From UBA2185 sp964564625 (GTDB lineage Bacteria > Desulfobacterota > Syntrophia > Syntrophales > UBA2185), in assembly GCA_964564625.1 (NCBI GenBank), contig CAZMBE010000027.1, forward strand, positions 1 through 40,867: a stretch of DNA of 40,867 bases. The letters run 5' to 3'. A program made the translations under genes and the position numbers. This document shows positions 26,108-34,504 of this stretch, one piece after another; position 1 is the stretch's first letter; every line of letters begins with the position of its first letter. The notes under the pieces were generated by a model. That model was not told where the DNA came from and did not search any database. It was given only the letters and a program-made list of their open reading frames with translations.

Positions 26108-27127
26108 TCAATCTTTTTTTATTCCGGACTTTTGGATCCACAATGAGATTTCTCTGTCTTCCGGCAGTAAGGCATGCAGAGGTACTAATGTCCATGAGAA
26201 CCGATTAGCGACATTGGAATACTTCAATCCATGTAGTCTCTCCCCCGTAACTTCATATTGAAAAGGTGAGGATGCTTTCACGAAAGTAAGATGCAGCGTG
26301 CCAGAGTACATGCCCTTTTTATATGATTCAAGAATAGGCGTGTGTCCTTCCCAGAGAGGCGTTTCAATAAATCTGCCTTCGTGTCCTCCTAACACAAAAT
26401 GGATTCCGGGGACCGCCCTGATGACTTCCCGCTCACTTTTTGCATCAAGACTGGAGAGAAGAATGATGACGTCGGCTTTCCTATGCAGCATTTTGAACGT
26501 TTTCCGCGCCGATTTGACCGGATCTCCCACTATGAAAGTATTTTCTGCCGGATAATGGACAGCCTTATTTTTCACCGGTGACGCGAGGCCGAACAAGGCG
26601 ATTCGGATTTTTCCGATCTTTTTTACGGTATAGGGTGAGAAGATCGGTAATTTGCGTGCGGGATCTATAAGATTGGCCGAAATGAGGGGAAGACCCTGCG
26701 ATGCCTCATTCCGTAAAAATGTTACACCCTGCGTGAGATCTGCATCACCCACATTGATGGCTGCAACTCCCATGCGCTTGTATGCGCGACTGATCAGCTG
26801 TGCCTTTATGAGGGATTGTTGTTGGTTGACGCCTGTTGCCGTATCTGAAAAAAGATGTCCCGAATCTACAATGAGAACGGGATTCCCCTCAGTTTTGATC
26901 TTTTCTGCAAAGGATACTCGCCGGGCCAGACCGCCCAGTACATTGCTTCCTCAGGTAGGACAGGGAAAGAGATGCCCGCTCAGGTTGCTGCTATGGATGA
27001 TCGTTAAATTTATTGGTTCGGCAAAGAGTTCTGAAGCCGGAAAAATTAAGAAAAGAAGCGTAATGATTAGCATGGTAAATTTATTCATGGCTTTGTGTGA
27101 TCTGTGGAAAACAATATATTCGTTCAT
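26108..27127 (-). CDS. Putative selenoprotein: exported metallophosphatase/5'-nucleotidase-fold protein with Cys-x-x-Sec
   Basis: Read with the TGA at 26953-26951 as selenocysteine, one continuous frame of about 339 codons appears. It has a signal peptide (TMLIITLLFLIFPASELFA), then LTIIHSSNLSGHLFPCPT, then the UGA codon, then GSNVLGGLARRVSF and the rest of a 5'-nucleotidase (UshA-like) catalytic domain ending in LGGHEGRFIETPLWEG. Without readthrough only 26108-26773 would be translated, losing the signal peptide. The UGA replaces the second cysteine of a CxxC motif and is followed by a SECIS-like hairpin. ATG 27127 has AAGGA seven bases upstream; ATG 27088 gives a more standard signal peptide. 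Most 5'-nucleotidase metal ligands are changed, so it may be a redox protein. The C-terminal nucleotidase domain is absent. The alternative is a recent nonsense mutation. Confidence 0.75.
26921..26953 (-). promoter_or_regulatory. UGA codon with bacterial SECIS-like hairpin
   Basis: On the minus strand TGA (26953-26951) is followed by 12 bases, then CTGGGC, loop GGTCTG, and GCCCGG. The six pairs include one U-G. The loop begins 18 bases after the UGA and contains the GU needed by SelB. From memory the E. coli fdhF element has the same 18-base distance and a GGUCU loop. The hairpin also encodes the conserved LGGLAR, so protein conservation contributes to it. Confidence 0.7.
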
Positions 27128-27259
27128 TCGTAGATTCCTTCGTGAATTGATGCCCTATGCAGCGCTCTGCGGAGAATCTTCGATCCTTTAGGAAGAATCG
27201 TGTTACCCGCTCGCTTGTATTCCCAAAGCACACTACGGAGAATGCCTCCGCTACCGGAT

Positions 27260-28180
27260 TCAACGCGTATCTTCCTGCACGCTATTGTTTACGGAAAAGC
27301 AAAAGAGGCCTGTTCCTTCGCATGTCCTGGTCTCAAATTGCAGAACCGGATGATCGATGGCAAAACGATTCAGAAGAAGATACCGGATCTTTCCGGCAAT
27401 CTCCTCAACCCTGCTCAACATCTGGTCCACCACAACGACATGAGCAACTAACGCTACACCCTCTGAGGAAATGTTCCAGACATGGAGATGGTGAATTTCC
27501 TTTACACCCTCCAAGGACTCTATTTCTTGTTGTATTACCTGAAGGTCGATTCCAGGCGGTGTGGCATTCATAAGAATCCCGTAGGCGTCTTTCAAAATAC
27601 CCCACCCGCTGTAGAGAATCAACGCCACAATGACCCATGAGAACAGAGGATCAAGCCAGTACCATGGTTTGAATATCCATATGATTCCCAGGATAAGCAC
27701 ACCAAGAGACGTCAGGGCATCGGTTAACATATGCAGAAAGGCGCTCCGCATATTGAGATTGGTCTTTGCTCCTGGCCGCAGCATGAGTGTTGATATTATG
27801 TTTGCCAGAAACGCGATAGAGGCAATCAGGATAACGAAGCTGCCATTGATGGGTCGGGGATTCCAAAGCCGGGTCCATCCCTCAAAGGCGATATAGAAGC
27901 CCGCTCCGAAAAGCAGGGCAACATTAAACACGGCCGCAAAAACTTCCAGGCGCTTATAGCCGAATGTATGCTTTCGCGTTGGTTCACGCCGCCCTATGCG
28001 AAGGGCTGAATAGCTGATCATTACAGACGTAAAATCACTGAGGTTGTGAAGGGCGTCACTGATGAGGGCCATACTCCCGGACATGATGCCTCCGTATATT
28101 TGAACGGCCGGTATGATAAGATTCATGACCATGGTGGCAATCAGGCGCCTGCCCCAGGACATTTCGTGATTATGCGCCAT
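27260..28180 (-). CDS. Cation diffusion facilitator (CDF) metal transporter
   Basis: A 306-residue CDF antiporter that exports zinc or related divalent metals. About six membrane segments cover the first two thirds. The metal-site motifs are ISDALHNLSDFTSV in helix II and LHMLTDALTSLGV in helix V (HxxxD pairs). HTFGYKRLEVFAAV is the usual cytoplasmic loop signature. The C-terminal part is the soluble metal-sensing domain (LEGVKEIHHLHVW). GGAGG lies ten bases before the ATG. It starts directly after the UspA stop, so they form an operon that may continue into the putative selenoprotein 130 bases on. Confidence 0.9.
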   Translation of the reverse strand: MAHNHEMSWGRRLIATMVMNLIIPAVQIYGGIMSGSMALISDALHNLSDFTSVMISYSALRIGRREPTRKHTFGYKRLEVFAAVFNVALLFGAGFYIAFEGWTRLWNPRPINGSFVILIASIAFLANIISTLMLRPGAKTNLNMRSAFLHMLTDALTSLGVLILGIIWIFKPWYWLDPLFSWVIVALILYSGWGILKDAYGILMNATPPGIDLQVIQQEIESLEGVKEIHHLHVWNISSEGVALVAHVVVVDQMLSRVEEIAGKIRYLLLNRFAIDHPVLQFETRTCEGTGLFCFSVNNSVQEDTR

Positions 28181-29083
28181 CTATGAAATTCCTCCCTTTT
28201 CTCCCTTTATGAGCAAAACAGGTCTGTCGCTATATTCCACAATGTTCCGGGAAACGGACCCCCAGAGGATTCCTTCCACGCGGCCTTTTCCATGGGAGCC
28301 TATGACAATGAGAGAGGCATCTTCTTTGCTCGCGACCTTTATGAGATCCGCTCTTGGATTACCCAGAGAAAGGTGTGTTGTAACCCTGAATCCCTCTCTT
28401 TCGAGTTCATCCTTGACTTGTGCAAGTTTCTCCAGGTCAATCCTTTTAAACTCTTTGAAACGTTCTGCCGTGTGAAGTTTCATTGCCTTCTCATCCATAA
28501 TATGTGCGACAACGACTTCTTCAACACCAGCCTTCTTCAGGCCTTTTAGATATCTCAAAGCTTCCCTGGCGCAAGCAGACCAATCCGTAGGATACAGGAT
28601 TTTGGAAAACAATCTCTGCCGGTAGCGTTCAAGTGTGTCTTTGTCTTCGCCCACGAGACCGGGGTACTTGGGTATATACACAGGAAAAGTGCCGTAGCGA
28701 ATGATTTTATCTGTTATTGACCCGATGTAAATTTCACCGGGAATCCCTTTTCTTTCCTTCCCTGAAACAATAAGCGAGGCATTTTCCTCCCCCGCAACCC
28801 TCAGTATTTCCAAATACGGTTCACCGGTTTCTATCCGGATGTTTGCCTTCAAGCCCGCATTTTCAATCAATCTCACAGCTTTTTCAGTTTTCGCACTTAA
28901 AAAATTTCTCAATTCATTTTCCAGATCGAGCAAAACATTTTCTTGAGACTTTGGCAAAGTTGCAGAAATGACGTGTACCAGCACAATCTCTTCCGTTCCT
29001 AACTTCTTAAAGTCTAAGATGCAGGAAAGGATATCGAGAGAGAACTTTTCAAATGCCGTAAGATAGAGTATTTTTTTATACAT
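28181..29083 (-). CDS. Tandem universal stress protein (UspA, two domains)
   Basis: Two Usp domains in 300 residues. The second domain (about residues 160-297) has the ATP-binding motif GSHGKGRVEGILWGS of the G-2x-G-9x-G(S/T) type. The first (residues 1-150) has the Usp fold pattern VSGKERKGIPGEIYIGSI but with a degenerate nucleotide loop. Usp proteins help cells under stress or starvation, with ATP-binding and non-binding classes. It is the first gene of a minus-strand operon with the CDF transporter. Confidence 0.88.
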   Translation of the reverse strand: MYKKILYLTAFEKFSLDILSCILDFKKLGTEEIVLVHVISATLPKSQENVLLDLENELRNFLSAKTEKAVRLIENAGLKANIRIETGEPYLEILRVAGEENASLIVSGKERKGIPGEIYIGSITDKIIRYGTFPVYIPKYPGLVGEDKDTLERYRQRLFSKILYPTDWSACAREALRYLKGLKKAGVEEVVVAHIMDEKAMKLHTAERFKEFKRIDLEKLAQVKDELEREGFRVTTHLSLGNPRADLIKVASKEDASLIVIGSHGKGRVEGILWGSVSRNIVEYSDRPVLLIKGEKGGIS

Positions 29084-29111
29084 GATGCATTTTTCTCCTT
29101 ATCGATAGCAT

Positions 29112-29141
29112 ATAATAACTGAAGCTGCTCCGACTATTCAA
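29112..29141 (-). promoter_or_regulatory. Candidate promoter of the usp-CDF operon
   Basis: On the minus strand TTGAAT (29141-29136) and TATTAT (29117-29112) are 18 bases apart. The site sits about 30 bases before the UspA start, which has AAGGAG upstream. The rest of 29084-29433 shows nothing else I can assign; it presumably also drives the PEBP gene on the plus strand. Confidence 0.35.
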
Positions 29142-29433
29142 TAAATTTATTCTGTGTTGTATCATTGTCAAAGAGAAATGATGTGCTTTTATATGTCCAT
29201 TATGGAGAGGAAGGAAGGGCATATTTGTTTACCCATTGACGGATTCGAAATTGAACTTTATAATCATCACATCGAATAGAGCAGAGGTATAAAAATTTGC
29301 AGATGCGTGGGGATGACGGTGAACGGGTGAAACGACAATGAAATAGATATTATACCTGCTGGTTGTGTTAACCTTTCTTATTAATTCTCATGGTTTTTCT
29401 GATTCCGGGATGCGCATGAAAGGAGCAGACAAA

Positions 29434-29886
29434 ATGGACATAACAAGCACAAATTTTAAACCTGGTGCGAGAATACCGGCAAAGTACACATGTGATGGAG
29501 TAGATGTTTCTCCCTCTCTGGAATGGAGGAAAGCACCGGCTGCTACGAAAAGTTTCGCCCTGATCTGTGATGATCCCGACGCCCCTATGGGAACATGGGT
29601 TCACTGGGTCGTCTATGATATACCGGCAAACGTTACAACCTTGCCGGAGAAAGTTCCACCCTTGAAAGAGCTAACCAATGGTGTAAAGCAGGGTATGAAT
29701 GATTTCCGTTCGATTGGGTATGGCGGCCCTTGTCCTCCCTCCGGTGAACACAGGTATTTTTTCAAGCTTTACGCTCTGGATGGGAACACCGGTCTGAAAC
29801 CGGGTGCCTCGAAAGCGCAGCTCTTGGAAGCCATGCAAGGCCATATTCTCGGCGAAGCGCACTTGATTGGGAAATATAAAAGATAA
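29434..29886 (+). CDS. YbhB/YbcL (PEBP-like) family protein
   Basis: A 150-residue phosphatidylethanolamine-binding-like protein. The two ligand-site motifs are visible: CDDPDAPMGTWVHWVVYDIP and GPCPPSGEHRYFFKLYALD. The bacterial members are small soluble proteins of poorly known function. The ATG at 29434 follows AGGAG by eight bases and starts the conserved domain; the open frame extends further upstream without a binding site. It lies 11 bases before the radical SAM gene. Confidence 0.88.
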   Translation: MDITSTNFKPGARIPAKYTCDGVDVSPSLEWRKAPAATKSFALICDDPDAPMGTWVHWVVYDIPANVTTLPEKVPPLKELTNGVKQGMNDFRSIGYGGPCPPSGEHRYFFKLYALDGNTGLKPGASKAQLLEAMQGHILGEAHLIGKYKR

Positions 29887-29897
29887 GATTACAACAT

Positions 29898-30809
29898 ATG
29901 CACGAGCCATCCTATCTGAAATTATACAGGGAGGGAACACTGCAGGACCGTATTGATCAGGCCTTCGCGCTGATGAAGATCTGCACACTGTGCCCACGGG
30001 AATGCAATGTTGATAGGTTGTCCGGCGAGTTGGGCTTTTGCCGTACGGGGGAAGAGGCCAATGTCGCAAGCCTCCATGCCCACTTTGGGGAAGAGGCGCC
30101 TCTCGTGGGAAATTCCGGTTCCGGCACCATTTTTTTCCGATCCTGTAATCTCTTGTGCTCCTTTTGTCAAAACTATGATATCAGCCACGATCCAGACGGA
30201 GGGGAAGTGGCACCGAAAGAGCTGGCTGTCATGATGCTTTCCCTCCAGCGGCGGGGGTGCCATAATATAAACTTTGTCACACCCACCCACGTGGTACCCC
30301 AGATACTCCAGGGGCTTCTCATTGCCATCGAACACGGGCTCATCGTGCCGTTGGTCTATAACACCGGTGGATACGACAAAGTTGAAACACTGAAGATCCT
30401 GGATGGCATCTTTGATATCTATATGCCGGACTTCAAATTCTGGGACGCAAAGTGGGCGGAGAAGTTCTGTGAGGCGCCCAACTATAGGAAAATTGCAGTC
30501 GCCGCCATTAAAGAGATGCACCGTCAGGTAGGAGATCTTGTCGTTGACGAATCGGGGATAGCCGTGAAGGGATTGCTGGTACGCCATTTGATCATGCCAA
30601 ATGATGTGGCGGGTACCAGGGAGATCATGGAATTTCTGGCCGAAAAAATTTCGAAGGATACCTACGTGAATGTAATGGATCAGTATCACCCCTGCGGGAA
30701 AGCCATGAGGGACTCGGCGATCAATCGTCGTATCACGATGACTGAGTATATCAACGCCCTCCGTTTCGCCAAAGAAGCCGGCCTTCACAGACTGGATTCG
30801 TTGCTTTAA
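29898..30809 (+). CDS. PflX-like radical SAM protein
   Basis: A 303-residue radical SAM enzyme of the group called PflX (homologues of pyruvate-formate-lyase activating enzyme). The SAM-cluster motif is SCNLLCSFCQNYDIS (CxxxCxxC). Ahead of it is the family-specific cysteine block CTLCPRECNVDR...GFCRTG, which may hold another metal site. FVTPTHVVPQ and VPLVYNTGGYD follow, as in COG1313 members. The protein modified is unknown. The last four bases overlap the convergent MBL gene. A 307-codon open frame on the opposite strand is a shadow. Confidence 0.85.
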   Translation: MHEPSYLKLYREGTLQDRIDQAFALMKICTLCPRECNVDRLSGELGFCRTGEEANVASLHAHFGEEAPLVGNSGSGTIFFRSCNLLCSFCQNYDISHDPDGGEVAPKELAVMMLSLQRRGCHNINFVTPTHVVPQILQGLLIAIEHGLIVPLVYNTGGYDKVETLKILDGIFDIYMPDFKFWDAKWAEKFCEAPNYRKIAVAAIKEMHRQVGDLVVDESGIAVKGLLVRHLIMPNDVAGTREIMEFLAEKISKDTYVNVMDQYHPCGKAMRDSAINRRITMTEYINALRFAKEAGLHRLDSLL

Positions 30810-31723
30810 GCCGGGATAGTGTCCTTCGCCTTGATGTAATCCCACATCCCCCGGATACTGTTGAACGAAAAAATCTTTTCCCGGGACTGGACATCCGCCG
30901 GCAGGGAACTATACAGGGACATCCCCCGGTCATTTTTCAGAAGCTCCTCGTATATTCTATCCTCGGAAAGTTCTCCCGCCGTTCTGTAGTGCTTTTCCAC
31001 TGTGGCCATCCAGTTTTCCATCTGGTCAAGTCCCGTATCAAATACATTTTTTACATCTTCCCGGTAACCGTAGTGGCCGAAACATAGGTGTGATACATCT
31101 AAGGCCGCAACCTTTTCCAGCGAACTTTTGTAAATCTCATAAATGAAGGGCGGGGGCGTCGCGATACGCAGATAGAGGCCATTGTCCAGCGGATAGTTTA
31201 TTCCCGTGACTTCCCCGAGAAACACGACATTCCCTATCTGATAGCACAGATGATTGATTGTGTGGCCCGGTGTTTCAAAAACGTTAATCACTTCGCTGCC
31301 ACTTGTTATTGGATTCTGGTATTCGATGTTCTGTTCCGGTATCGCGGCAATTTCGCCGTACACATCCGCAACCTTTCCCAGAAACTTGCGGGAGCCCTCC
31401 CATAGTTTGGCAGGGTTGATCATGTGCTTCGCACCCTTGGGATGGCAGATGACCTTCACCTCCGGAAAGTACTCTGCCAGGACCCCTGTACCTCCGGCGT
31501 GATCAATATGTATATGGGTCAAAAGGATATAGTCGATTTTTTTCAAGCCCATGTATTTCAGGGCATCCACTAACACGGGAATGGTGGAGCGCGGTCCCGG
31601 ATCCACGACAATGATCAGACCATCCTTACTATATATCCAGCTACTGAGAAAATTGCGGAATCCTTCCAGTGGCTGCTCCAAGTCCACAATCGTGAGGTTC
31701 TGCGTTGGTTGATGAATGGCCAT
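30806..31723 (-). CDS. MBL-fold metallo-hydrolase
   Basis: A 305-residue metallo-beta-lactamase-fold hydrolase. The di-metal motif HxHxDH is LLTHIHIDHAGGTG; further ligands are in FETPGHTINHLCY and CFGHYGY. VVDPGPRSTIPVL precedes the motif as in related thioester- or phosphodiester-type hydrolases. AAGGA lies eight bases before the ATG. The substrate is not identifiable. Confidence 0.85.
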   Translation of the reverse strand: MAIHQPTQNLTIVDLEQPLEGFRNFLSSWIYSKDGLIIVVDPGPRSTIPVLVDALKYMGLKKIDYILLTHIHIDHAGGTGVLAEYFPEVKVICHPKGAKHMINPAKLWEGSRKFLGKVADVYGEIAAIPEQNIEYQNPITSGSEVINVFETPGHTINHLCYQIGNVVFLGEVTGINYPLDNGLYLRIATPPPFIYEIYKSSLEKVAALDVSHLCFGHYGYREDVKNVFDTGLDQMENWMATVEKHYRTAGELSEDRIYEELLKNDRGMSLYSSLPADVQSREKIFSFNSIRGMWDYIKAKDTIPA

Positions 31724-31768
31724 GGGTTATTTCCTTATCCATACGTATTGCTATGAGAAGTGAGGGGT

Positions 31769-32287
31769 TCACTTTTTTCCCAAGAGGTTTTCCAGGATTC
31801 TGTCCATGGCTAAGTATTGACTGCTTAGTATCTTTCCATCTTTATCGACGAGGACCATGGCCGGTATTCCAACAATACTGTATGCTTCTGCCACATCTCC
31901 CTTTTCATCTAAGAGCATTCTATAGGGCACCTTATACTTTTCTGAAAACAGCGACACTTTTCCTTTCGGTTCCTGAATGTCAATATTCACTACAACGAGT
32001 CCCTGCTGGTTGTATTTTTCGTGGATGCTGATGTAGCGAGGCATTTCAGATCGGCAGGTGGGACACCACGTGGTAATAAAAATTAAAAGGACCGGGTTAC
32101 CCTTCTGGGCGCTGAGCGTAAAGTTCTTGCCCGTCAAGTCTCGAAGACTAAAATCCGGTGCTGCGGCGCCAGCGATAATTTTCCCCGGTTCCGGCTTTTT
32201 GCTTTCGGTACACGAGGTCGTTGAGGTGAGCAGAACCATTATCAATCCCAAAATCGCAATAAGGGTATCCCTTGCTTTTACATCCAT
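31769..32287 (-). CDS. TlpA-like thiol-disulfide lipoprotein
   Basis: A 172-residue exported thioredoxin-like protein. The N-terminal hydrophobic segment ends in a lipobox-like STTSC, so it is probably a lipoprotein. The thioredoxin site is TTWCPTCRSEMP and the cis-proline loop is VGIPAMVLVD. It should keep periplasmic cysteines reduced, for example for cytochrome c assembly, receiving electrons from the CcdA-type protein encoded 11 bases upstream. ATG 32287 has AAGGA seven bases before it; the frame stays open far into the upstream gene and that part is not coding. Confidence 0.85.
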   Translation of the reverse strand: MDVKARDTLIAILGLIMVLLTSTTSCTESKKPEPGKIIAGAAAPDFSLRDLTGKNFTLSAQKGNPVLLIFITTWCPTCRSEMPRYISIHEKYNQQGLVVVNIDIQEPKGKVSLFSEKYKVPYRMLLDEKGDVAEAYSIVGIPAMVLVDKDGKILSSQYLAMDRILENLLGKK

Positions 32288-32298
32288 ACTACAATCCT

Positions 32299-33006
32299 TC
32301 ATATCCAGAGACTTCCTGCTTGTATGAGAAAGTACTCTCCTGCTGCCAATAGTATCCAACCGGAAATGTGGCTTATTCTTGTCATCCACATGCCGGATTT
32401 TGGCATGCTCGTTAATAGTGCGGTAAATGTTCCGAGTATAATAAGAAGCGTACCCAGACCGAGGGCAAAAATGAATAACAGGCTTATCCCGAAGAAGGTA
32501 TTCTGGCTGGTTGCCACATAACTCAACAGTACCGCCAGAACCGGGGTCGTGCAGGGCCCCATGACCAGGCCCGAGATAGCCCCGACTAAAAAGCTGCTTA
32601 TAATTCCTTTTTTCTTTGGTTGAGCCTTGATTAAAAAGCCTGGTGTCCACAGAGGCAGAACAAAAACTTCCAACATGGCTAATCCCATGAATATACATAT
32701 ATTGGCAACAATGAAATATGTCCAGGGATTTGTCTGAATCTGTCCAAAAAGTTTACCGGTTAAGGCGGCAACAGCGCCTAGTATGGTAAACGTGATGGAC
32801 ATGCCTAAAACGTAAAAAACTGACAGCAGCAATCCTTTCATTCTGGAGCCGCTAGCGTGGGCACCTATGAAAGCAATCGTGATGGGAACCACAGGGTACA
32901 TACATGGGGTGAAACTGACGAAAACACCTCCCAGGTAGACGGCCAGGTACGCTAAGACGAACGATTCTTGAAGATACGCGGACAGACCGTTAATTAAATT
33001 TTCCAT
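32299..33006 (-). CDS. ccdA: CcdA/DsbD-type transmembrane electron carrier
   Basis: A 235-residue membrane protein with six hydrophobic segments. The two redox cysteines are in VSFTPCMYPVVPI and VMGPCTTPVLAVL, each next to a proline as in CcdA and the central domain of DsbD. It moves reducing power from cytoplasmic thioredoxin to the periplasm. The TlpA-like lipoprotein encoded next is the likely acceptor. This reducing pair contrasts with the oxidising VKOR fusion encoded 6 kb away. Confidence 0.9.
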   Translation of the reverse strand: MENLINGLSAYLQESFVLAYLAVYLGGVFVSFTPCMYPVVPITIAFIGAHASGSRMKGLLLSVFYVLGMSITFTILGAVAALTGKLFGQIQTNPWTYFIVANICIFMGLAMLEVFVLPLWTPGFLIKAQPKKKGIISSFLVGAISGLVMGPCTTPVLAVLLSYVATSQNTFFGISLLFIFALGLGTLLIILGTFTALLTSMPKSGMWMTRISHISGWILLAAGEYFLIQAGSLWI

Positions 33007-33041
33007 TCATGTTCCAATTGGCAAAAACCCAGCAAAATACC

Positions 33042-33070
33042 TTGAAATATTAATCTCTATCAATTACACT
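33042..33070 (+). promoter_or_regulatory. Candidate promoter of the pgk-like gene
   Basis: TTGAAA at 33042-33047 and TACACT at 33065-33070 are separated by 17 bases, about 100 bases before the start codon. GAGGTG supplies the ribosome binding site. Confidence 0.45.
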
Positions 33071-33173
33071 TTGTAATAAAATAACATAACATCTTTCACT
33101 TATCAACTTATACCAGCGAGGCTTCATCCGTCCTGATATTTTTCAACATTAATATATCTCTTTGAGGTGATAC

Positions 33174-34295
33174 ATGAATGATATCAGAAAAAAAGATGTA
33201 GAGGGGAAAAAGGTCCTGGTGAGAGGCGATCTCAATGTTCCTCTTAGTGAAAATGGCAACATGCAGGACGATTTCAGAATTAAACAAATCACACCAACCC
33301 TCCACTTCCTGTTGGATAAAAAGGCAAAGGTAATTCTCTGCAGTCATTTTACAGAAGAGAAAATCAGTCTGAAGACGGTTATTCCGGCGTTAAGAAAGTT
33401 TCTCAATATGGATGTTATTTTTGTCAATGATTGTATTGGCTACTCTGTCGAGCAAGAGGTGCAGAAACTGCAGCCAGGCCAATTGCTGTTGTTGGAAAAC
33501 CTTCGCACGTATGGAGGAGAAGAAAAGAATGACCCTGAGTTTGCAAAAAGCCTGGCGAAGTGTGCAGATATGTATGTCAATGATGCATTCGGTGTGTGCC
33601 ATAGAAATCATGCCTCCGTGTCCGCAATTGTCAAATTTTTCCTGCCGGGAAATGTATGCGCGGGAAAACTTCTCATGGAAGAAGTTCAGACCATTTCGTA
33701 TCACCTTAAAAATCCTAAAAAACCCATAGTGGCTATTATCGGGGGTGCTAAAATCGAAACCAAGGTGAAGGTCATTAAAAAGTTTCTGGATATGCCGGAT
33801 TGTGATGTTCTTTTAGGAGGCAAAATTGCCCATGCCATATTGAGGAGAAAAAAAGAAATAAACTTTGGAGCCATGCCAGATCAAAAGGTGTTCCCCCATA
33901 TTGATGAAATCGAGATACATAACCACAGAATCCATCTGCCCACTGATAATGTTGTGTATTTTAAGAAGGGTATTCAGGAAGAGGTGTATGATGTCGGTCC
34001 GGAAACCATAAAGGAATTCAACGAAAAAATCGCCGCCGCAAGAACTATCTTTTTCAACGGCCCTATTGGCTACTTTGAGGATGAACGAAACATAGGCACG
34101 GTGGAGATACTGAAAGCTATAAGTAGAAACAGGGCTGCTTTTTCTATTGTCGGGGGCGGTGAGACGAACAGTGTAATATACAAAAATAACCTGGAGGACA
34201 AGATTTCTTATATTTCCACCGGAGGAGGAGCTTTTTTAGCCTTCATCACTGGGGACAGGCTTCCTGGGCTGGAGGCGTTGGGATATTACGCCTGA
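33174..34295 (+). CDS. pgk: Divergent phosphoglycerate kinase
   Basis: The protein has the PGK plan over 373 residues: VRGDLNVPLS, DDFRIKQITPTL, LLENLRTYGGEEKND, NDAFGVCHRNHASV, IIGGAKIETKVKV, FFNGPIGYFE, VGGGETNSVI and STGGGAFLAFITG. Several normally invariant positions differ. The substrate loop SHLGRPKG is CSHFTEEKIS, losing an arginine that binds 3-phosphoglycerate, and the GGGDT motif reads GGGET. Other substrate arginines (in DDFRI, ENLRT and CHRNH) are kept. It is about 20 residues shorter than usual and not in the gap-tpi cluster. It may be the cell's only PGK, or a second copy with altered substrate or regulation. Confidence 0.8.
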   Translation: MNDIRKKDVEGKKVLVRGDLNVPLSENGNMQDDFRIKQITPTLHFLLDKKAKVILCSHFTEEKISLKTVIPALRKFLNMDVIFVNDCIGYSVEQEVQKLQPGQLLLLENLRTYGGEEKNDPEFAKSLAKCADMYVNDAFGVCHRNHASVSAIVKFFLPGNVCAGKLLMEEVQTISYHLKNPKKPIVAIIGGAKIETKVKVIKKFLDMPDCDVLLGGKIAHAILRRKKEINFGAMPDQKVFPHIDEIEIHNHRIHLPTDNVVYFKKGIQEEVYDVGPETIKEFNEKIAAARTIFFNGPIGYFEDERNIGTVEILKAISRNRAAFSIVGGGETNSVIYKNNLEDKISYISTGGGAFLAFITGDRLPGLEALGYYA

Positions 34296-34413
34296 TACAT
34301 ATCACTTGCACTGGACACAGAAAGGATATATACAGCAGTCAAAATTTATTACTTATGGTTCGTCTCCAAAAAAGTTGTTCGCATCTTCAGGATTCAAGGG
34401 GTCTTGAAAATCT

Positions 34414-34445
34414 CTTGAACCCTCGGTTCCTTGAGTTCTCGAATC
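34414..34445. repeat. Degenerate 8-base tandem repeat array
   Basis: Four consecutive units read CTTGAACC, CTCGGTTC, CTTGAGTT and CTCGAATC. They match the pattern of the array at 20291-20330. It lies in the 209-base gap before fdhE. Confidence 0.55.
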
Positions 34446-34504
34446 CTTTCTACAACTCAATCGGAGAAGAACCTTAATTACAGATCCAAGGAGATTTTGT
34501 TTGA

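Noticed and set aside
29922..30845. A 307-codon open frame opposite the PflX-like gene
   Set aside because: It lies wholly antisense to a gene with clear radical SAM motifs and shows no domain or ribosome binding site.
31769..32698. A 309-codon version of the TlpA-like protein
   Set aside because: The first 137 codons overlap the ccdA gene and have no protein character; the ATG at 32287 has a proper binding site and signal peptide.
34391..34448. Short repeats before fdhE as a CRISPR array
   Set aside because: Units are 8 bases, contiguous and degenerate, with no spacers and no cas genes nearby.
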